Below the pieces are notes generated by a model that saw nothing but the letters and a program-made list of their open reading frames with translations, was not told the origin of the DNA and searched no databases. Positions 16,773 through 26,182 of a stretch of 64,000 bases of DNA are shown piece after piece; the first letter of the stretch is position 1; each line of letters starts with the position of its first letter. Both the position numbers and the translations under genes were made by a program. This DNA is from Nodularia sp. NIES-3585 (lineage in GTDB: Bacteria; Cyanobacteriota; Cyanobacteriia; Cyanobacteriales; Nostocaceae): assembly GCF_002218065.1 (NCBI RefSeq), contig NZ_BDUB01000001.1, positions 5,360,429-5,424,428 of the forward strand, written 5' to 3'.

Positions 16773-17321
16773 ATGAGCCTAGCCCATGCGATCGCCACCA
16801 TCTTGCTTCAGTCTCCTCGGACAGGCTACGACCTGAGCAAAGAATTTAATGAAAGAGTAAGTTGCTATTGGCAAGCCACCTCTCAGCAGATTTATCGAGA
16901 ACTGGCACGAATGCAGGCGAAAGACTGGGTAGAAGTGGAAGTATTACCACAATCGGCTCGTCCTGACAAAAAAATCTATTCTCTCACCGATGTAGGTAGA
17001 CAAGAATTGATTTCTTGGATTGCCAAACCTTCAGAAGCAACCGCAATCCGTGAAGATTTACTGGTAAAAGTACGCAGTGGGTTTATCGTTCCTGAAGATA
17101 TCCTCATCCGTGAAATTGAACGCCGCAAGCAATTCCACCAGCAAAAACTGGAGTATTATCGCTCCCGCGAACTAGAATTTGGCGATTTGAATCATTTATC
17201 TCGCCCGCAACGACACATCTATCTCACCCTGCGGTGCGGGATTCGCTACGAAACTATGTGGATTGAATGGTGCGACGAAGCGATCGCTTCTTTGTTAATG
17301 CAACAAGAAGGTCACCAATAA
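16773..17321 (+). CDS. PadR family transcriptional regulator
   Basis: A 182-residue PadR protein: the winged helix-turn-helix is at residues 3-75 (AIATILLQSPRTGYDLSKEF, SQQIYRELARMQAKDWVEVE, KKIYSLTDVGRQELISW) and a C-terminal dimerisation helix domain follows (about 90-180, with EIERRKQFHQQKLEYYRSRE). PadR proteins usually repress detoxification or efflux genes and are released by a small phenolic or drug-like ligand. It stands divergent to the RND operon across a 124-bp gap with two palindromes, so it very probably controls that pump and itself. Confidence 0.93.
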   Translation: MSLAHAIATILLQSPRTGYDLSKEFNERVSCYWQATSQQIYRELARMQAKDWVEVEVLPQSARPDKKIYSLTDVGRQELISWIAKPSEATAIREDLLVKVRSGFIVPEDILIREIERRKQFHQQKLEYYRSRELEFGDLNHLSRPQRHIYLTLRCGIRYETMWIEWCDEAIASLLMQQEGHQ

Positions 17322-17464
17322 AAGGTAAACCCCTTGCCAGCACCGCAAAAATTGAACCACAATTAGCGTTTACTGCAAGTTGGGGTAAAAATAGACTGAT
17401 TTTTTATGGGAGGGCTTATACAATCCATACACTGAGGTTTAGACTGTTACAATAAAACTATCAA

Positions 17465-18271
17465 CTATGACTGCTCTTGAGCAATTTGGGCTTTTGCCTG
17501 CTGCCAAAGAGACTCTAACTCATCCAAACTGTAATCAGAAAGGGGGCGATCAACAACCGCCTCCATTTTTTGCAATCTCTGCACAAAGCGCTGATTTGTC
17601 CCCTGTAAAGCTGCACTAGGGTCAAGATCATGCCAACGCGCCAGTTGCATAACCGCAAATAATAAATCACCTAACTCCGCTTGTTGACGTTCTGGTGTTT
17701 CCTCAGCCAAAGCCTGTTGGAACTCGCCTAATTCTTCGTGAAACTTTGCCCAAACCCCATCAATATTTTCCCACTCAAACCCCACAGCCGCAGCCTTTTC
17801 GGAAATCTTCATCGCCGCCATCAGAGGGGGAAGAGTCCGATAATAACGAGCCAGCTTTGTACTAAACTGATGCTTCTGTGGAACCTCCCCCTTCTCCTGT
17901 GCCTTAATCGCCTCCCAATTTTGCCGAACCTCATCCACACCTTGGACAGACACATCACCAAACACATGAGGATGACGACGAATCAACTTTTGAGAAATCC
18001 CCCTCACCACCGCCTCCAAATTAAAATCCCCCGACTCCCCAGCAATTTGGGCTTGTAAAACCACCTGTAAAAGTAAATCTCCCAACTCCTCCTGAATCCC
18101 CTCCCGATCCCCCTCCCGAATCGCATCAACCACCTCATAAGCCTCCTCCACAACATAAGGAATCAGACTTTCAGCAGTTTGTGCCAAATCCCAAGGACAA
18201 CCCCCATCAGGCGATCGCAACCGCGCCACCACCTGAATCAACTCCTGCAACGCCGCCAAACTCCCATCCAT
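17465..18271 (-). CDS. mazG: Nucleoside triphosphate pyrophosphohydrolase MazG
   Basis: MazG hydrolyses (d)NTPs, including aberrant ones, to NMP and pyrophosphate. The 268-residue protein has the two MazG-type helical domains: the first carries LRSPDGGCPWDLAQTAESL and the acidic EEAYEVVDAIREGDREGIQEELGDLLLQVV (E-x2-E and E-x2-D metal ligands), the second has EELGEFQQALAEE and ELGDLLFAVMQLARW. The linker contains KLIRRHPHVFGDV. The length is that of full-length bacterial MazG. It is the gene downstream of DUF2227 on the same strand, 26 bp apart. Confidence 0.95.
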   Translation of the reverse strand: MDGSLAALQELIQVVARLRSPDGGCPWDLAQTAESLIPYVVEEAYEVVDAIREGDREGIQEELGDLLLQVVLQAQIAGESGDFNLEAVVRGISQKLIRRHPHVFGDVSVQGVDEVRQNWEAIKAQEKGEVPQKHQFSTKLARYYRTLPPLMAAMKISEKAAAVGFEWENIDGVWAKFHEELGEFQQALAEETPERQQAELGDLLFAVMQLARWHDLDPSAALQGTNQRFVQRLQKMEAVVDRPLSDYSLDELESLWQQAKAQIAQEQS

Positions 18272-18297
18272 AAAAAAACCTCCGCGTACCTTTGCGC

Positions 18298-18876
18298 TTA
18301 CCTTAGCGTACCTCTGCGTTTAACTCCTCCCTTCCTCCTCCTCCCCTTCCCACTAAACAAACCCCGCACCCCCTGCTTCTGCACCCGCTTATAAGCCGAA
18401 CCCCCCCAATCGCTGAGAGAATGACTCATAGCACCGAGTTCCAACCCCAAAAACAAAGCCAAATATTCCGTAGTATAAACCACAAGCGATCGCCCCAAAG
18501 CCACACTTAAATCCTGCCAAGTCACAGCCAAAATTCCCAGCACTTCCCCCACCACCAAAAACACCGTAGCCACCAACCACAGCAAACAACCCAGATAAAT
18601 CACCCGGATAATTGTGCCAATAATCGGCCCATGAGAAAAAACAGAACGATGGCGCAGCTTTTTTTGATAAGGTCGCCAAATACAGCGCAAAAAGCCCCAG
18701 CGTTGGAACTGACGCGAGTAAATATCCAAATCAGGGCCGAACATCAAACCGCTAAACATAAACCCACCAGCAACCAACAGGGTTAAATTGCTGCTGCGAG
18801 TTTGCCATAAAGTCACACCGGCGATTACAGGCAGAGTATATAAAGTGATGCGATCGTGGGTTCCACCAGAGGGCAT
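18298..18876 (-). CDS. DUF2227 putative metal-binding membrane protein
   Basis: A 192-residue protein of the cyanobacterial DUF2227 family. It opens with MPSGGTHDRITLYTLP, whose H-D pair with GPDLDIYSRQFQRWG and the histidines of KLRHRSVFSHGPIIGT suggests a metal site near a membrane. Hydrophobic segments lie at about 15-50, 90-125 and 135-160. The last 20 residues are basic and low-complexity (GKGRRRKGGVKRRGTLR), coded by repeat-like sequence at 18310-18350, so the C-terminus may have been extended by a repeat. The function is unknown. Confidence 0.85.
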   Translation of the reverse strand: MPSGGTHDRITLYTLPVIAGVTLWQTRSSNLTLLVAGGFMFSGLMFGPDLDIYSRQFQRWGFLRCIWRPYQKKLRHRSVFSHGPIIGTIIRVIYLGCLLWLVATVFLVVGEVLGILAVTWQDLSVALGRSLVVYTTEYLALFLGLELGAMSHSLSDWGGSAYKRVQKQGVRGLFSGKGRRRKGGVKRRGTLR

Positions 18877-19000
18877 AATTGAGTAGATCGCCTGTGGGCA
18901 AAGGATTACTGAGTTATTATTGTACGTGAAAAAAAACTTTTCCCAAAGGGCTTGCGCGATTAGAAATCTTTTGCTATATTGGATTACTGTAAGAGAAAAC

Positions 19001-19073
<73 letters not shown>

Positions 19074-19166
19074 CTTTTAATATTACCTTGCCATCTGCGT
19101 CCGAATAAAATTGGAAGCAGGTGGTTTCTCATTTACGGGTTAAATCTTGGGAGGTTGAAAAATTAG

Positions 19167-19361
19167 ATGACAGCGCCTCAACCAAAAGTCTTGACAAACT
19201 CCCAGCTTTACGATGAAGATTTTTATCTGTGGCTAGAGACAACAGCTAAACAACTCAAAGCAGGTAAATTAGCGGAAGTTGATTTAGTTAATCTCATTGA
19301 AGAAATTGAATGCATGGGGAGAAGTGAAAAAAGAGCGTTAAAAAGTAATTTAATAGAATGA
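19167..19361 (+). pseudogene. DUF29 protein, N-terminal fragment
   Basis: A 64-codon frame with the N-terminal half of a DUF29 protein: YDEDFYLWLETTAKQLKAG and VNLIEEIECMGRSEKRALKSN, after which full-length members continue with the LLMHLLKWQYQPE segment. Here the frame ends LIE-stop at 19361, about half the family's 140-150 residues. The ATG of a PIN-toxin remnant overlaps this stop (ATGA), so a deletion or recombination has joined a DUF29 gene to the start of a toxin gene. The complete DUF29 copy of this window is at 6299. Confidence 0.8.
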
Positions 19362-19426
19362 TTTATTTGTTAGATACAAATGTAAAAAAGCCTTTTAACC
19401 CGCGCAGGCGGGTTTGGTTTGTATAG
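19358..19426 (+). pseudogene. PIN-domain toxin remnant (9 codons) running into a repeat
   Basis: ATG 19358 opens M-I-Y-L-L-D-T-N-V, the N-terminal strand and first catalytic aspartate of a VapC-type PIN toxin. From codon 10 the frame reads into the dispersed hairpin repeat at 19397-19450 and stops at TAG 19424-19426. The rest of the toxin is lost. The start overlaps the stop of the DUF29 fragment by ATGA, a spacing typical of toxin genes following their antitoxin. Confidence 0.55.
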
Positions 19427-19450
19427 CCGCGACTTCTAGTCGCCAGGGCT
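19397..19450. repeat. Double-hairpin intergenic repeat, copy 1
   Basis: Two hairpins in tandem: AACCCGCGCAGGCGGGTT and GCGACTTCTAGTCGC, joined by TGGTTTGTATAGCC and followed by CAGGGCT. Further copies are at 34411-34490 (inverted, with an insert) and 59579-59632. The repeat marks the break point of the PIN remnant. Confidence 0.85.
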
Positions 19451-19618
19451 AGTTTTACTTATGGGTATCGCATCTTGACCGCCATAATTAAACCTTGGAA
19501 GAGTCATCATACATCACAGAGAGAAACCCCAAAGCACAAAGACACAAAGAAAAACTGCAAAAGCCGGACACTTTTTTGATACGATAGTAGCTCTAACTCG
19601 TGAAATAACGATTTTTGT

Positions 19619-21022
19619 ATGAGCAAAGGCACCCTGTTTGATAAAGTTTGGAACTTACACACCGTTGGAACACTTCCTTCAGGGCTGACGCAACTATTTA
19701 TCGGGCTTCACCTGATTCACGAAGTCACCAGTCCCCAAGCCTTTGCCATGTTGCGGGAAAGGGGTTTGAAGATGCTGTTTCCAGAACGAACTATAGCCAC
19801 AGTCGATCACATCGTCCCGACGGAAAACCAAGCCCGCCCATTTGTCGATAGCATGGCGGAAGATATGATCCAGGCTTTAGAACAAAACTGTCAAGAAAAT
19901 AATATTACCTTTCATAACATCGGTTCTGGTAATCAAGGGATAGTCCACGTCATCGCCCCAGAACAAGGACTGACTCAGCCAGGAATGACGATCGCTTGTG
20001 GTGATAGTCACACATCTAGCCACGGCGCATTCGGTGCGATCGCATTTGGAATTGGTACTAGCCAAGTCCGGGACGTTCTCGCCTCTCAAACCCTAGCTTT
20101 ATCTAAACTCAAAGTTCGCAAAATAGAAGTGAACGGGACTTTAAACCCTGGTGTTTACGCCAAAGATGTAATTCTGCACATCATTCGGACATTAGGTGTA
20201 AAAGGTGGCGTAGGTTATGCGTATGAATACGCTGGAACTACCTTTGACCAAATGAACATGGAAGAACGGATGACCGTTTGCAACATGGCCATTGAAGGTG
20301 GCGCGAGATGCGGTTATGTTAACCCTGATCAAGTCACTTATGATTACTTAAAAGGTAGAGATTTCGCCCCCAAAGGTGCAGAATGGGACAAAGCCGTGAC
20401 TTGGTGGGAATCCATCAAAAGTGATGCTGATGCAGAATACGATGATGTTGTAGTCTTCGACGCGGCGGATATTTCCCCTACAGTTACTTGGGGAATTACA
20501 CCCGGTCAAGGTATCGGCGTAAACCAATTTATACCCAAGCCGGAAGAATTGCTAGAAGAAGACCGATTTATTGCGGAAGAAGCTTATCAATACATGGATT
20601 TGTTTCCCGGTCAACCGATAAAAGGCACTAAAATTGATGTCTGCTTTATTGGCAGTTGTACCAACGGCAGAATTAGCGACCTGAGAGAAGCCGCAAAAAT
20701 TGCCCAAGGTCGTCACGTAGCAGAGGGAGTCAAAGCCTTTGTTGTCCCAGGTTCCGAACGCGTGAAGCAAGAAGCCGAAGCCGAAGGACTGGATAAAATC
20801 TTTGAAGCAGCCGGCTTTGAATGGCGTGAACCTGGGTGTTCCATGTGTTTAGCCATGAACCCCGACAAACTCCAAGGCAGACAAATCAGCGCGTCTTCCT
20901 CCAACCGCAACTTTAAAGGCCGACAAGGTTCATCCTCTGGTCGCACATTACTCATGAGTCCGGCCATGGTGGCGACTGCGGCTATCCAAGGGGAAGTTTC
21001 AGACGTGCGCGAGTTGCTATAA
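19619..21022 (+). CDS. leuC: 3-isopropylmalate dehydratase large subunit
   Basis: LeuC with LeuD isomerises 2-isopropylmalate to 3-isopropylmalate in leucine synthesis. The 467-residue protein has the aconitase-family 4Fe-4S cysteines in FIGSCTNGR (about 345) and [13 protein letters not shown] (about 408-415), along with [25 protein letters not shown] and the C-terminal RNFKGRQG. Start ATG 19619 gives [11 protein letters not shown], the usual N-terminus. leuD follows on the same strand after 123 bp that carry a GCAAAGGCG-type repeat. Confidence 0.98.
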   Translation: MSKGTLFDKVWNLHTVGTLPSGLTQLFIGLHLIHEVTSPQAFAMLRERGLKMLFPERTIATVDHIVPTENQARPFVDSMAEDMIQALEQNCQENNITFHNIGSGNQGIVHVIAPEQGLTQPGMTIACGDSHTSSHGAFGAIAFGIGTSQVRDVLASQTLALSKLKVRKIEVNGTLNPGVYAKDVILHIIRTLGVKGGVGYAYEYAGTTFDQMNMEERMTVCNMAIEGGARCGYVNPDQVTYDYLKGRDFAPKGAEWDKAVTWWESIKSDADAEYDDVVVFDAADISPTVTWGITPGQGIGVNQFIPKPEELLEEDRFIAEEAYQYMDLFPGQPIKGTKIDVCFIGSCTNGRISDLREAAKIAQGRHVAEGVKAFVVPGSERVKQEAEAEGLDKIFEAAGFEWREPGCSMCLAMNPDKLQGRQISASSSNRNFKGRQGSSSGRTLLMSPAMVATAAIQGEVSDVRELL

Positions 21023-21145
21023 ACATGAATTAGTTTCGCGCAAAGGCGCAAAGTCGCAAAGGCGGATGAATTATCTATGTTCATCTGTGGATCAAAATCT
21101 CTTCCAACCAAATTGTTGTAAAAAATCGAGTCAAAATTGAAAATT

Positions 21146-21754
21146 ATGGTTAGTGAAGTTAAAAAAATCTCAGGGCGCGGTATAATCCTTATTGGGGATG
21201 ATATAGATACAGATAGAATTATTCCCGCCCGTTATTTGAAAGCCATCACCTTTGATGGATTAGGTGAAGGCGTATTTATCGATGATCGCACATCCTTAAA
21301 AGGTGAACATCCCTTTGATCAACCTCAATATCAAGGGGCTAATGTTTTAATCGTTAACCGTAACTTTGGCTGTGGTTCATCACGAGAACACGCACCCCAG
21401 GCGATCGCTAAATGGGGAATTCAAGCTTTAATCGGTGAAAGTTTCGCCGAAATCTTTTTTGGTAACTGTGTAGCAATGGGCATACCTTGCTTGACAGCCG
21501 ATGCAGCCACAGTCAAAAAACTGCAAGAACTCGTAGCTACTAATGCCGAAGCAGCTGTGACAGTGAATTTAGAAACTTTAGAAGTGCAAATTGGTGATTA
21601 CACTGCCAAAGTTACCATGAACGAAGGTACTCGCAGCACTTTTATTGCTGGTACATGGGATGCTTGCGGTCAGTTAGTGGCTAATGCTGACCAAGTTCGA
21701 GCAACTGCTGCTAAACTGCCTTATCTCAGTTGGGGAAAATTAGCCGCAGGTTAA
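21146..21754 (+). CDS. leuD: 3-isopropylmalate dehydratase small subunit
   Basis: LeuD is the swivelling small subunit of isopropylmalate isomerase. The 202-residue protein shows [19 protein letters not shown] at the N-terminus and the diagnostic [18 protein letters not shown] 21146 gives [12 protein letters not shown]; the frame is open three codons further to a TTG. The gene's last codons and stop (TAA 21752-21754) lie inside the decayed terminal repeat of the adjoining CRISPR array, so array transcription on the minus strand would run antisense into this gene. Confidence 0.97.
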   Translation: MVSEVKKISGRGIILIGDDIDTDRIIPARYLKAITFDGLGEGVFIDDRTSLKGEHPFDQPQYQGANVLIVNRNFGCGSSREHAPQAIAKWGIQALIGESFAEIFFGNCVAMGIPCLTADAATVKKLQELVATNAEAAVTVNLETLEVQIGDYTAKVTMNEGTRSTFIAGTWDACGQLVANADQVRATAAKLPYLSWGKLAAG

Positions 21755-22887
21755 GTTAATCTGCGGGGATTTAGTTAGCGCAAAGAAGCCCAATTAAATC
21801 TCAGCCAAAATCTGAATTCATGTTTCAGTCCCCTTGCGGGGATTTAGTTAGCGGAAAGTATAACGTCCTGCCAGTCAAACTCAACTTCTTGTCGTTTCAG
21901 TCCCCTTGCGGGGATTTAGTTAGCGGAAAGTTAGGATTGCCGTCTGAGAGATGGTCTAAGAAATGTTTCAGTCCCCTTGCGGGGATTTAGTTAGCGGAAA
22001 GCCAAATAATGAAAAAAAGCTGAAATAAAAACTGATGTTTCAGTCCCCTTGCGGGGATTTAGTTAGCGGAAAGCCTGGAGGTGAAGCTTGAGCGAAAAAA
22101 TTAAACAAGTAATTGTTTCAGTCCCCTTGCGGGGATTTAGTTAGCGGAAAGGCAGCATTTTGCAACTCTAAAATTCTTTGCATTTGTTTCAGTCCCCTTG
22201 CGGGGATTTAGTTAGCGGAAAGTTTAACTCTAAAGTTAAGTGGATTAAATTAATAATTACAGCGTTTCAGTCCCCTTGCGGGGATTTAGTTAGCGGAAAG
22301 GACACGCTTATACTAGTTATCTTCATTCTGATTAAAGTTTCAGTCCCCTTGCGGGGATTTAGTTAGCGGAAAGGACTCTTCACCTAGATAAAACCAAAAC
22401 CATCTGTCTGTTTCAGTCCCCTTGCGGGGATTTAGTTAGCGGAAAGTGTGGATGCTAACGAAAAGGCGATCATCAACCTCGCGTTTCAGTCCCCTTGCGG
22501 GGATTTAGTTAGCGGAAAGTTAATAGGAAAATTTAGGAGAGTGGCACAGTGAAAGTTTCAGTCCCCTTGCGGGGATTTAGTTAGCGGAAAGTTGTCGCTA
22601 TCTCGGATAGTGGACTGCCTGTAGGCTCCTGTTTCAGTCCCCTTGCGGGGATTTAGTTAGCGGAAAGTCAGTTCGCGCCTGCGGTAGAATTCGCAGAAAC
22701 GGGTTTCAGTCCCCTTGCGGGGATTTAGTTAGCGGAAAGTCAAAATAAAGGTATTATCTCAAGAAGAGATAGATAAGTTTCAGTCCCCTTGCGGGGATTT
22801 AGTTAGCGGAAAGATCATCCATCCTGCTTTTTGCAAACTATTAATTTTGTGTTTCAGTCCCCTTGCGGGGATTTAGTTAGCGGAAAG
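21749..22887 (-). CRISPR. CRISPR array: 15 identical 37-bp repeats plus one decayed repeat, 15 spacers
   Basis: Intact repeats start at 21822, 21894, 21965, 22037, 22115, 22186, 22264, 22337, 22410, 22483, 22555, 22631, 22703, 22777 and 22851; all 15 look identical. Spacers are 34-41 bp. On the minus strand the repeat starts CTTTCCGCTAACTAAATC, has the stem CCCC-GCAA-GGGG and ends ACTGAAAC, the 8-nt handle form of type III and I repeats. I therefore read the array as transcribed on the minus strand, with the leader right of 22887. The decayed repeat (21749-21785) at the other end keeps its first 24 bases almost intact and overlaps the leuD stop, as expected of a trailer end. Variable spacer length suits type III or I-D. 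No cas gene is in the window. Confidence 0.97.
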
Positions 22888-23096
22888 ACCGCCATCTGAA
22901 ACATAGTCTACGAGTGGATTCTGGAGGCGATTTTGGCAAAGGTGATCTAGAAACCCTATTTCAGACTTCGCGAAATTCGCAATTGAAACTCATGAAACGC
23001 TGTAACTATTGATTTGTCAAGGTTCTGGCGATTTGGCAAACCCCCCAGGGTTTTTGACCTCACTATAGGTCTGCCAAAAATCAAGCTAATACATTA
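22888..23096 (-). promoter_or_regulatory. Probable CRISPR leader
   Basis: The 200 bp right of the last intact repeat hold no gene and lie between the array and a good minus-strand promoter (23097-23124). They contain AT-rich patches, a GGTCTGCCAAAAATC segment and short GAAAC-ended stretches (AATTGAAACTCATGAAACG near 22981). New spacers would be added at 22888 if this is the leader. Confidence 0.6.
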
Positions 23097-23124
23097 ATAA
23101 TACGATCAATACTGTTTTTGTCAA
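23097..23124 (-). promoter_or_regulatory. Sigma70-type promoter driving the CRISPR array
   Basis: Read on the minus strand: TTGACA (23124-23119), a 16-bp spacer, then TATTAT (23102-23097). Transcription would start near 23090 and run through about 200 nt of leader into the array. This independently supports the minus-strand orientation. Confidence 0.65.
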
Positions 23125-23166
23125 TAATTTTTCACCAATTTTAACGCATATATTTATCAGAGGGTG

Positions 23167-23289
23167 CTATTTGATAACTCGATTATTCTGACGCAAGACA
23201 ATTTCCCCTTTCTGGTTAATTATTATCGGCTCAAAACAGCCACTAATAAAATCAAGTGACAGTAATTGCGCCACTGTTTGACTTGCCAT
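23167..23289 (-). CDS. Unrecognised 40-residue small protein upstream of the CRISPR leader
   Basis: A short frame (ATG 23289 to TAG 23167) reads MASQTVAQLLSLDFISGCFE, then PIIINQKGEIVLRQNNRVIK. I do not recognise it. GAGG lies about 9 bp before the ATG, and the start is enclosed in a 9-bp perfect inverted repeat (TGCCATTGT 23284-23292 with ACAATGGCA 23304-23312), placing the start codon in a stem and the Shine-Dalgarno in its loop. This could restrain translation. It may also be chance or a remnant of a longer gene. Confidence 0.35.
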   Translation of the reverse strand: MASQTVAQLLSLDFISGCFEPIIINQKGEIVLRQNNRVIK

Positions 23290-23417
23290 TGTTTAAACCT
23301 CAGACAATGGCATCAGTCTAGCCCAAAGCTCAGTATTTTAAGTATATAAACTGTACGACTGGGAACAATTTTAACGAAATAAACCTGAACCCAGACACAC
23401 AATACCAGAGATTAAAA

Positions 23418-23502
23418 CGGAGAGGGGGGGATTCGAACCCCCGTTGGGTTTCCCCAAAACGCATTTCGAGTGCGTCACCATCAACCACTCGGACACCTCT
23501 CC
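23418..23502 (-). tRNA. tRNA-Ser (anticodon CGA)
   Basis: On the minus strand GGAGAGG opens the acceptor stem, paired with CCTCTCC, with discriminator G. The anticodon stem ACGCA/TGCGT encloses loop CTCGAAA, giving anticodon CGA for serine UCG. A variable arm (TTTTGGGGAAACCCAAC region) and T-loop GTTCGAATC complete a class II tRNA of 85 nt. CCA is not encoded. Confidence 0.96.
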
Positions 23503-23611
23503 AATGTATTCAATTTGGGACTTATTGGCGGTTAATTAGACATCTCCGATATCTCGCCCAAAAGTCTATTGCATACCATAAGCTATCATAGCATCCCCAA
23601 GGATTTCATAG

Positions 23612-24721
23612 CTAAGTTAGAACTAAATTGTCTCGATGAATCACAGTTTCTGCACCTACATAGCCCAAAATGGTGAGAATTTCCCTCGAATGGCAGCCGC
23701 GAATCTTTTGGAGTTCATTGCTGCTGTAGTTAACCAGTCCTCTGGCAATTTCGTTTCCCTGATGGTCGCACAACTGCACAGCTTCTTGAGCGTCAAACTC
23801 TCCGGATACTGATTTAATCCCAGCGGCTAATAAGGATTTTCCTGCCTGAGCGATCGCGGCGATCGCTCCCGTATCCAAGTATAATTTTCCCGCAGGTACT
23901 AAACCGTACGCTATCCAACGTTTACGCGCCGAAGTTGGTTCCGCCTGTGGTTGAAAGTGAGTCCCCAGGGGTTCCCCTTGAATAATTTTCTCGATATTCT
24001 GCGGAAATCTTCCTTGAGTAATCACGGTACGAACTCCCGCAGCAATGGCAATTCTGGCGGCGGAAATTTTAGTGAACATCCCACCAGTACCCCATTGAGA
24101 GCCTTGAGAGTTGGTTTGCACGCCTAATTCTGCCAATTCTTTGAGGCTACTTACCAAAGATATCGGCTGTGCATCGGGTACGGAACGAGGATCGGCTGAA
24201 TATAGCTTGTCTACATCGGTGAGTATAAATAGCCAATCTGCTTCTACTAAACTTGCAACTAATGCCGAAAGGGTGTCATTATCCCCAAATTTCAGTTCGT
24301 CCACTGCTACGGTATCATTCTCATTCACTACGGGAATTACACCCAGTTCCAGGAGTTCCCTAAAAGTATTGTAGGCATTGAGATAGCGGGTACGCTGTAC
24401 CAAGTCGCTACGAGTTAATAAGACTTGAGCAATGGGCTGATCTAATGTACTAAATAAATCATCGTATATCCGCATTAACCGTCCCTGTCCCACTGCGGCT
24501 ACTGCTTGTTTAAGAGCGATCGCTTTGGGACGTTCTGTTAAACCTAGCCTTGCACAACCCACTCCCACCGCACCAGAGGAAACTAAAATCACCCGATGTC
24601 CTTGCTGCCTTAAATGGCACAATGTTTCTGCTAAGGTGGCAATGGTGGAAAGCGCTAGCTGTCCGGTTTCTGGTTGGGTCAGACTAGAAGTGCCGATTTT
24701 GACAACAATTGTCTGGGTCAT
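23612..24721 (-). CDS. proB: Glutamate 5-kinase with PUA domain
   Basis: ProB phosphorylates glutamate to gamma-glutamyl phosphate, the first and feedback-controlled step to proline. The 369-residue protein has the amino-acid kinase N-terminus [29 protein letters not shown], the substrate-binding [41 protein letters not shown] and [13 protein letters not shown]. The C-terminal 100 residues form a PUA domain ([13 protein letters not shown] to [15 protein letters not shown]). It is monocistronic, 110 bp from tRNA-Ser. Confidence 0.98.
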   Translation of the reverse strand: MTQTIVVKIGTSSLTQPETGQLALSTIATLAETLCHLRQQGHRVILVSSGAVGVGCARLGLTERPKAIALKQAVAAVGQGRLMRIYDDLFSTLDQPIAQVLLTRSDLVQRTRYLNAYNTFRELLELGVIPVVNENDTVAVDELKFGDNDTLSALVASLVEADWLFILTDVDKLYSADPRSVPDAQPISLVSSLKELAELGVQTNSQGSQWGTGGMFTKISAARIAIAAGVRTVITQGRFPQNIEKIIQGEPLGTHFQPQAEPTSARKRWIAYGLVPAGKLYLDTGAIAAIAQAGKSLLAAGIKSVSGEFDAQEAVQLCDHQGNEIARGLVNYSSNELQKIRGCHSREILTILGYVGAETVIHRDNLVLT

Positions 24722-24927
24722 TAGTCATTAGTCATTTGCGGTAAAAATTTGTAAAGCGCCGAGCCTTCTATATGTGAAGACCGACGCTCTACGGGTTTAT
24801 TTTTGTCTATTATGAGCTAGGGTCTTTATTTTGCTGACCCCATATTATCAATAATTATAATCACCGATTTTTCTATCCTGAGTACATTCCTTAACTATTT
24901 CTTTAGATTTACTTTGATCATGATTTC

Positions 24928-25467
24928 TCAAGTTTTGTGAATTTTTGTTTTTTTAGGAGTAATAGTAGCTCCCAAGATTTCCGAGAACCAAACTTCAAAA
25001 TTTCGCACAGGATGAGAGCGCAGGGCTGCATCGGGATGGATAATTGGTTCTACCAAAACAGTGAACATTCCTAAACGATTACCCGCTACGACATCAGTAA
25101 ATAAGCGATCGCCTACCATTCCTACTTGCTGTGCGGGTAGATTCATCGCTGTGAGTGCGGCTCTAATTTTCCGTCGTGATGGCTTGGCTGCACCTAGATA
25201 ATAGGGCAAATTGAGCGATCGCGCGATGCCACCAATTCGTGATTCACTGAGATTATTACTTACCAAACACAACTCTGTACAAATACGGATTTGCTCTACC
25301 CACTGTTGCAGTTCTAGTGAAGCCACCCCCACGGTAAACGGTACTAGGGTTTCATCCACATCCAACACCAGACCCTTCAGCCCGTATTGTTGAATCATTT
25401 CAGGTGTCAGGTTTAATACAGAACCTTCTAAAATCAAATCAGGCTGTAAGAGCTTGTTCCAGGTCAT
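24928..25467 (-). CDS. YqeG family HAD IIIA-type phosphatase
   Basis: A 179-residue HAD-superfamily phosphatase. Motif I is LVLDVDETLVPF (DxDxT, about 33-44), motif II is LCLVSNNLSE, the lysine lies in GAAKPSRRKIR and motif III is MVGDRLFTDVVAGNRLGM. No cap domain is present, as expected of the YqeG/GEP4 group, which includes phosphatidylglycerophosphate phosphatases; that activity would make phosphatidylglycerol, an essential photosynthetic lipid, but the substrate is not proven here. It lies 13 bp after the DUF3727 gene on the same strand, so they are likely co-transcribed. Confidence 0.9.
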   Translation of the reverse strand: MTWNKLLQPDLILEGSVLNLTPEMIQQYGLKGLVLDVDETLVPFTVGVASLELQQWVEQIRICTELCLVSNNLSESRIGGIARSLNLPYYLGAAKPSRRKIRAALTAMNLPAQQVGMVGDRLFTDVVAGNRLGMFTVLVEPIIHPDAALRSHPVRNFEVWFSEILGATITPKKTKIHKT

Positions 25468-25480
25468 TTGAATTTTGAGT

Positions 25481-26053
25481 TTATTCGACTTCGTTAAAAA
25501 GTTGTTCTTCTAACAGTGGTTGTACTTTTTTAAATTCCTCTGGGGAAAGTAATTCTGGTGTGCCTGTGGTCGAAATCCTGGCAAAAAACAGCAACGGATC
25601 GAGGGGTGTATAAACTGCGTATTCTTGATCTGTATCATAAAAGCTAGCTAGTAGCTGCAATTGTTCAGGCTCCAAATCAGCCTCTTCATCTTCGATTTCT
25701 AAAGTGAAAAGTTCTGATTCTTCCACTGCTGGTAAATCACCCGCCACAGTCAAAGCATAAGCAGTATTTTTGACAATCAAATTTTGTTCAGCTAAGACAG
25801 CTTGAGCAGTGGCAAAGATTTTGTTAATAACAGCATCATCATCCACCAAAACGGCCTCTTCTTCTTCTTCATCGCCTTGCCAAGCAAAAATTTCTATGGG
25901 TGAGTCCACAGGTAGCAATAAAACATATTCTTGTCCATCTACCGAAAGCGAATGTTCAACATAACATTCTAGGGTTCGCCCTGTTTCATCGGTCAGAGTG
26001 ATGGAACCTGCATGAGCGTGATCATTTTCTTCAGGAAATGGAGAGGGAAACAT
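25481..26053 (-). CDS. DUF3727 domain protein
   Basis: A 190-residue, strongly acidic protein of the DUF3727/DUF1292-like type found in cyanobacteria and plastids. It starts MFPSPFPEENDHAHAGSITL, has the DUF1292-like beta domain LTDETGRTLECYVEHSLSVDGQEYVLLLPVDSPIEIFAW, then acidic GDEEEEEAVLVDDD, and ends with a second domain (YAVYTPLDPLLFFARI). I choose ATG 26053; the frame is open to 26086 but that part is AT-rich and lacks family sequence. The function is unknown. YqeG phosphatase follows directly. Confidence 0.85.
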   Translation of the reverse strand: MFPSPFPEENDHAHAGSITLTDETGRTLECYVEHSLSVDGQEYVLLLPVDSPIEIFAWQGDEEEEEAVLVDDDAVINKIFATAQAVLAEQNLIVKNTAYALTVAGDLPAVEESELFTLEIEDEEADLEPEQLQLLASFYDTDQEYAVYTPLDPLLFFARISTTGTPELLSPEEFKKVQPLLEEQLFNEVE

Positions 26054-26182
26054 AGCCGAAATGTAAAAATTTATAAATACCAGCAAATGTACAACTTTTT
26101 TGACTGTTTAATGACTAATAAAGTCAAAAGAATAGTTTCCAAACTCGATACAAGTGTTGGTGATTAGCTTTCAGAATATCAT

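Noticed and set aside
20713..21111. 132-codon minus-strand frame opposite leuC
   Set aside because: Shadow of leuC, whose motifs are certain.
22178..22366. 62-codon frame within the CRISPR array
   Set aside because: The translation repeats itself because it reads through identical CRISPR repeats.
21749..22887. Reading the CRISPR array as plus-strand with its leader at leuD
   Set aside because: The decayed repeat lies at the leuD end, the ACTGAAAC handle and stem fit the minus strand, and a good promoter faces the array from the other side.
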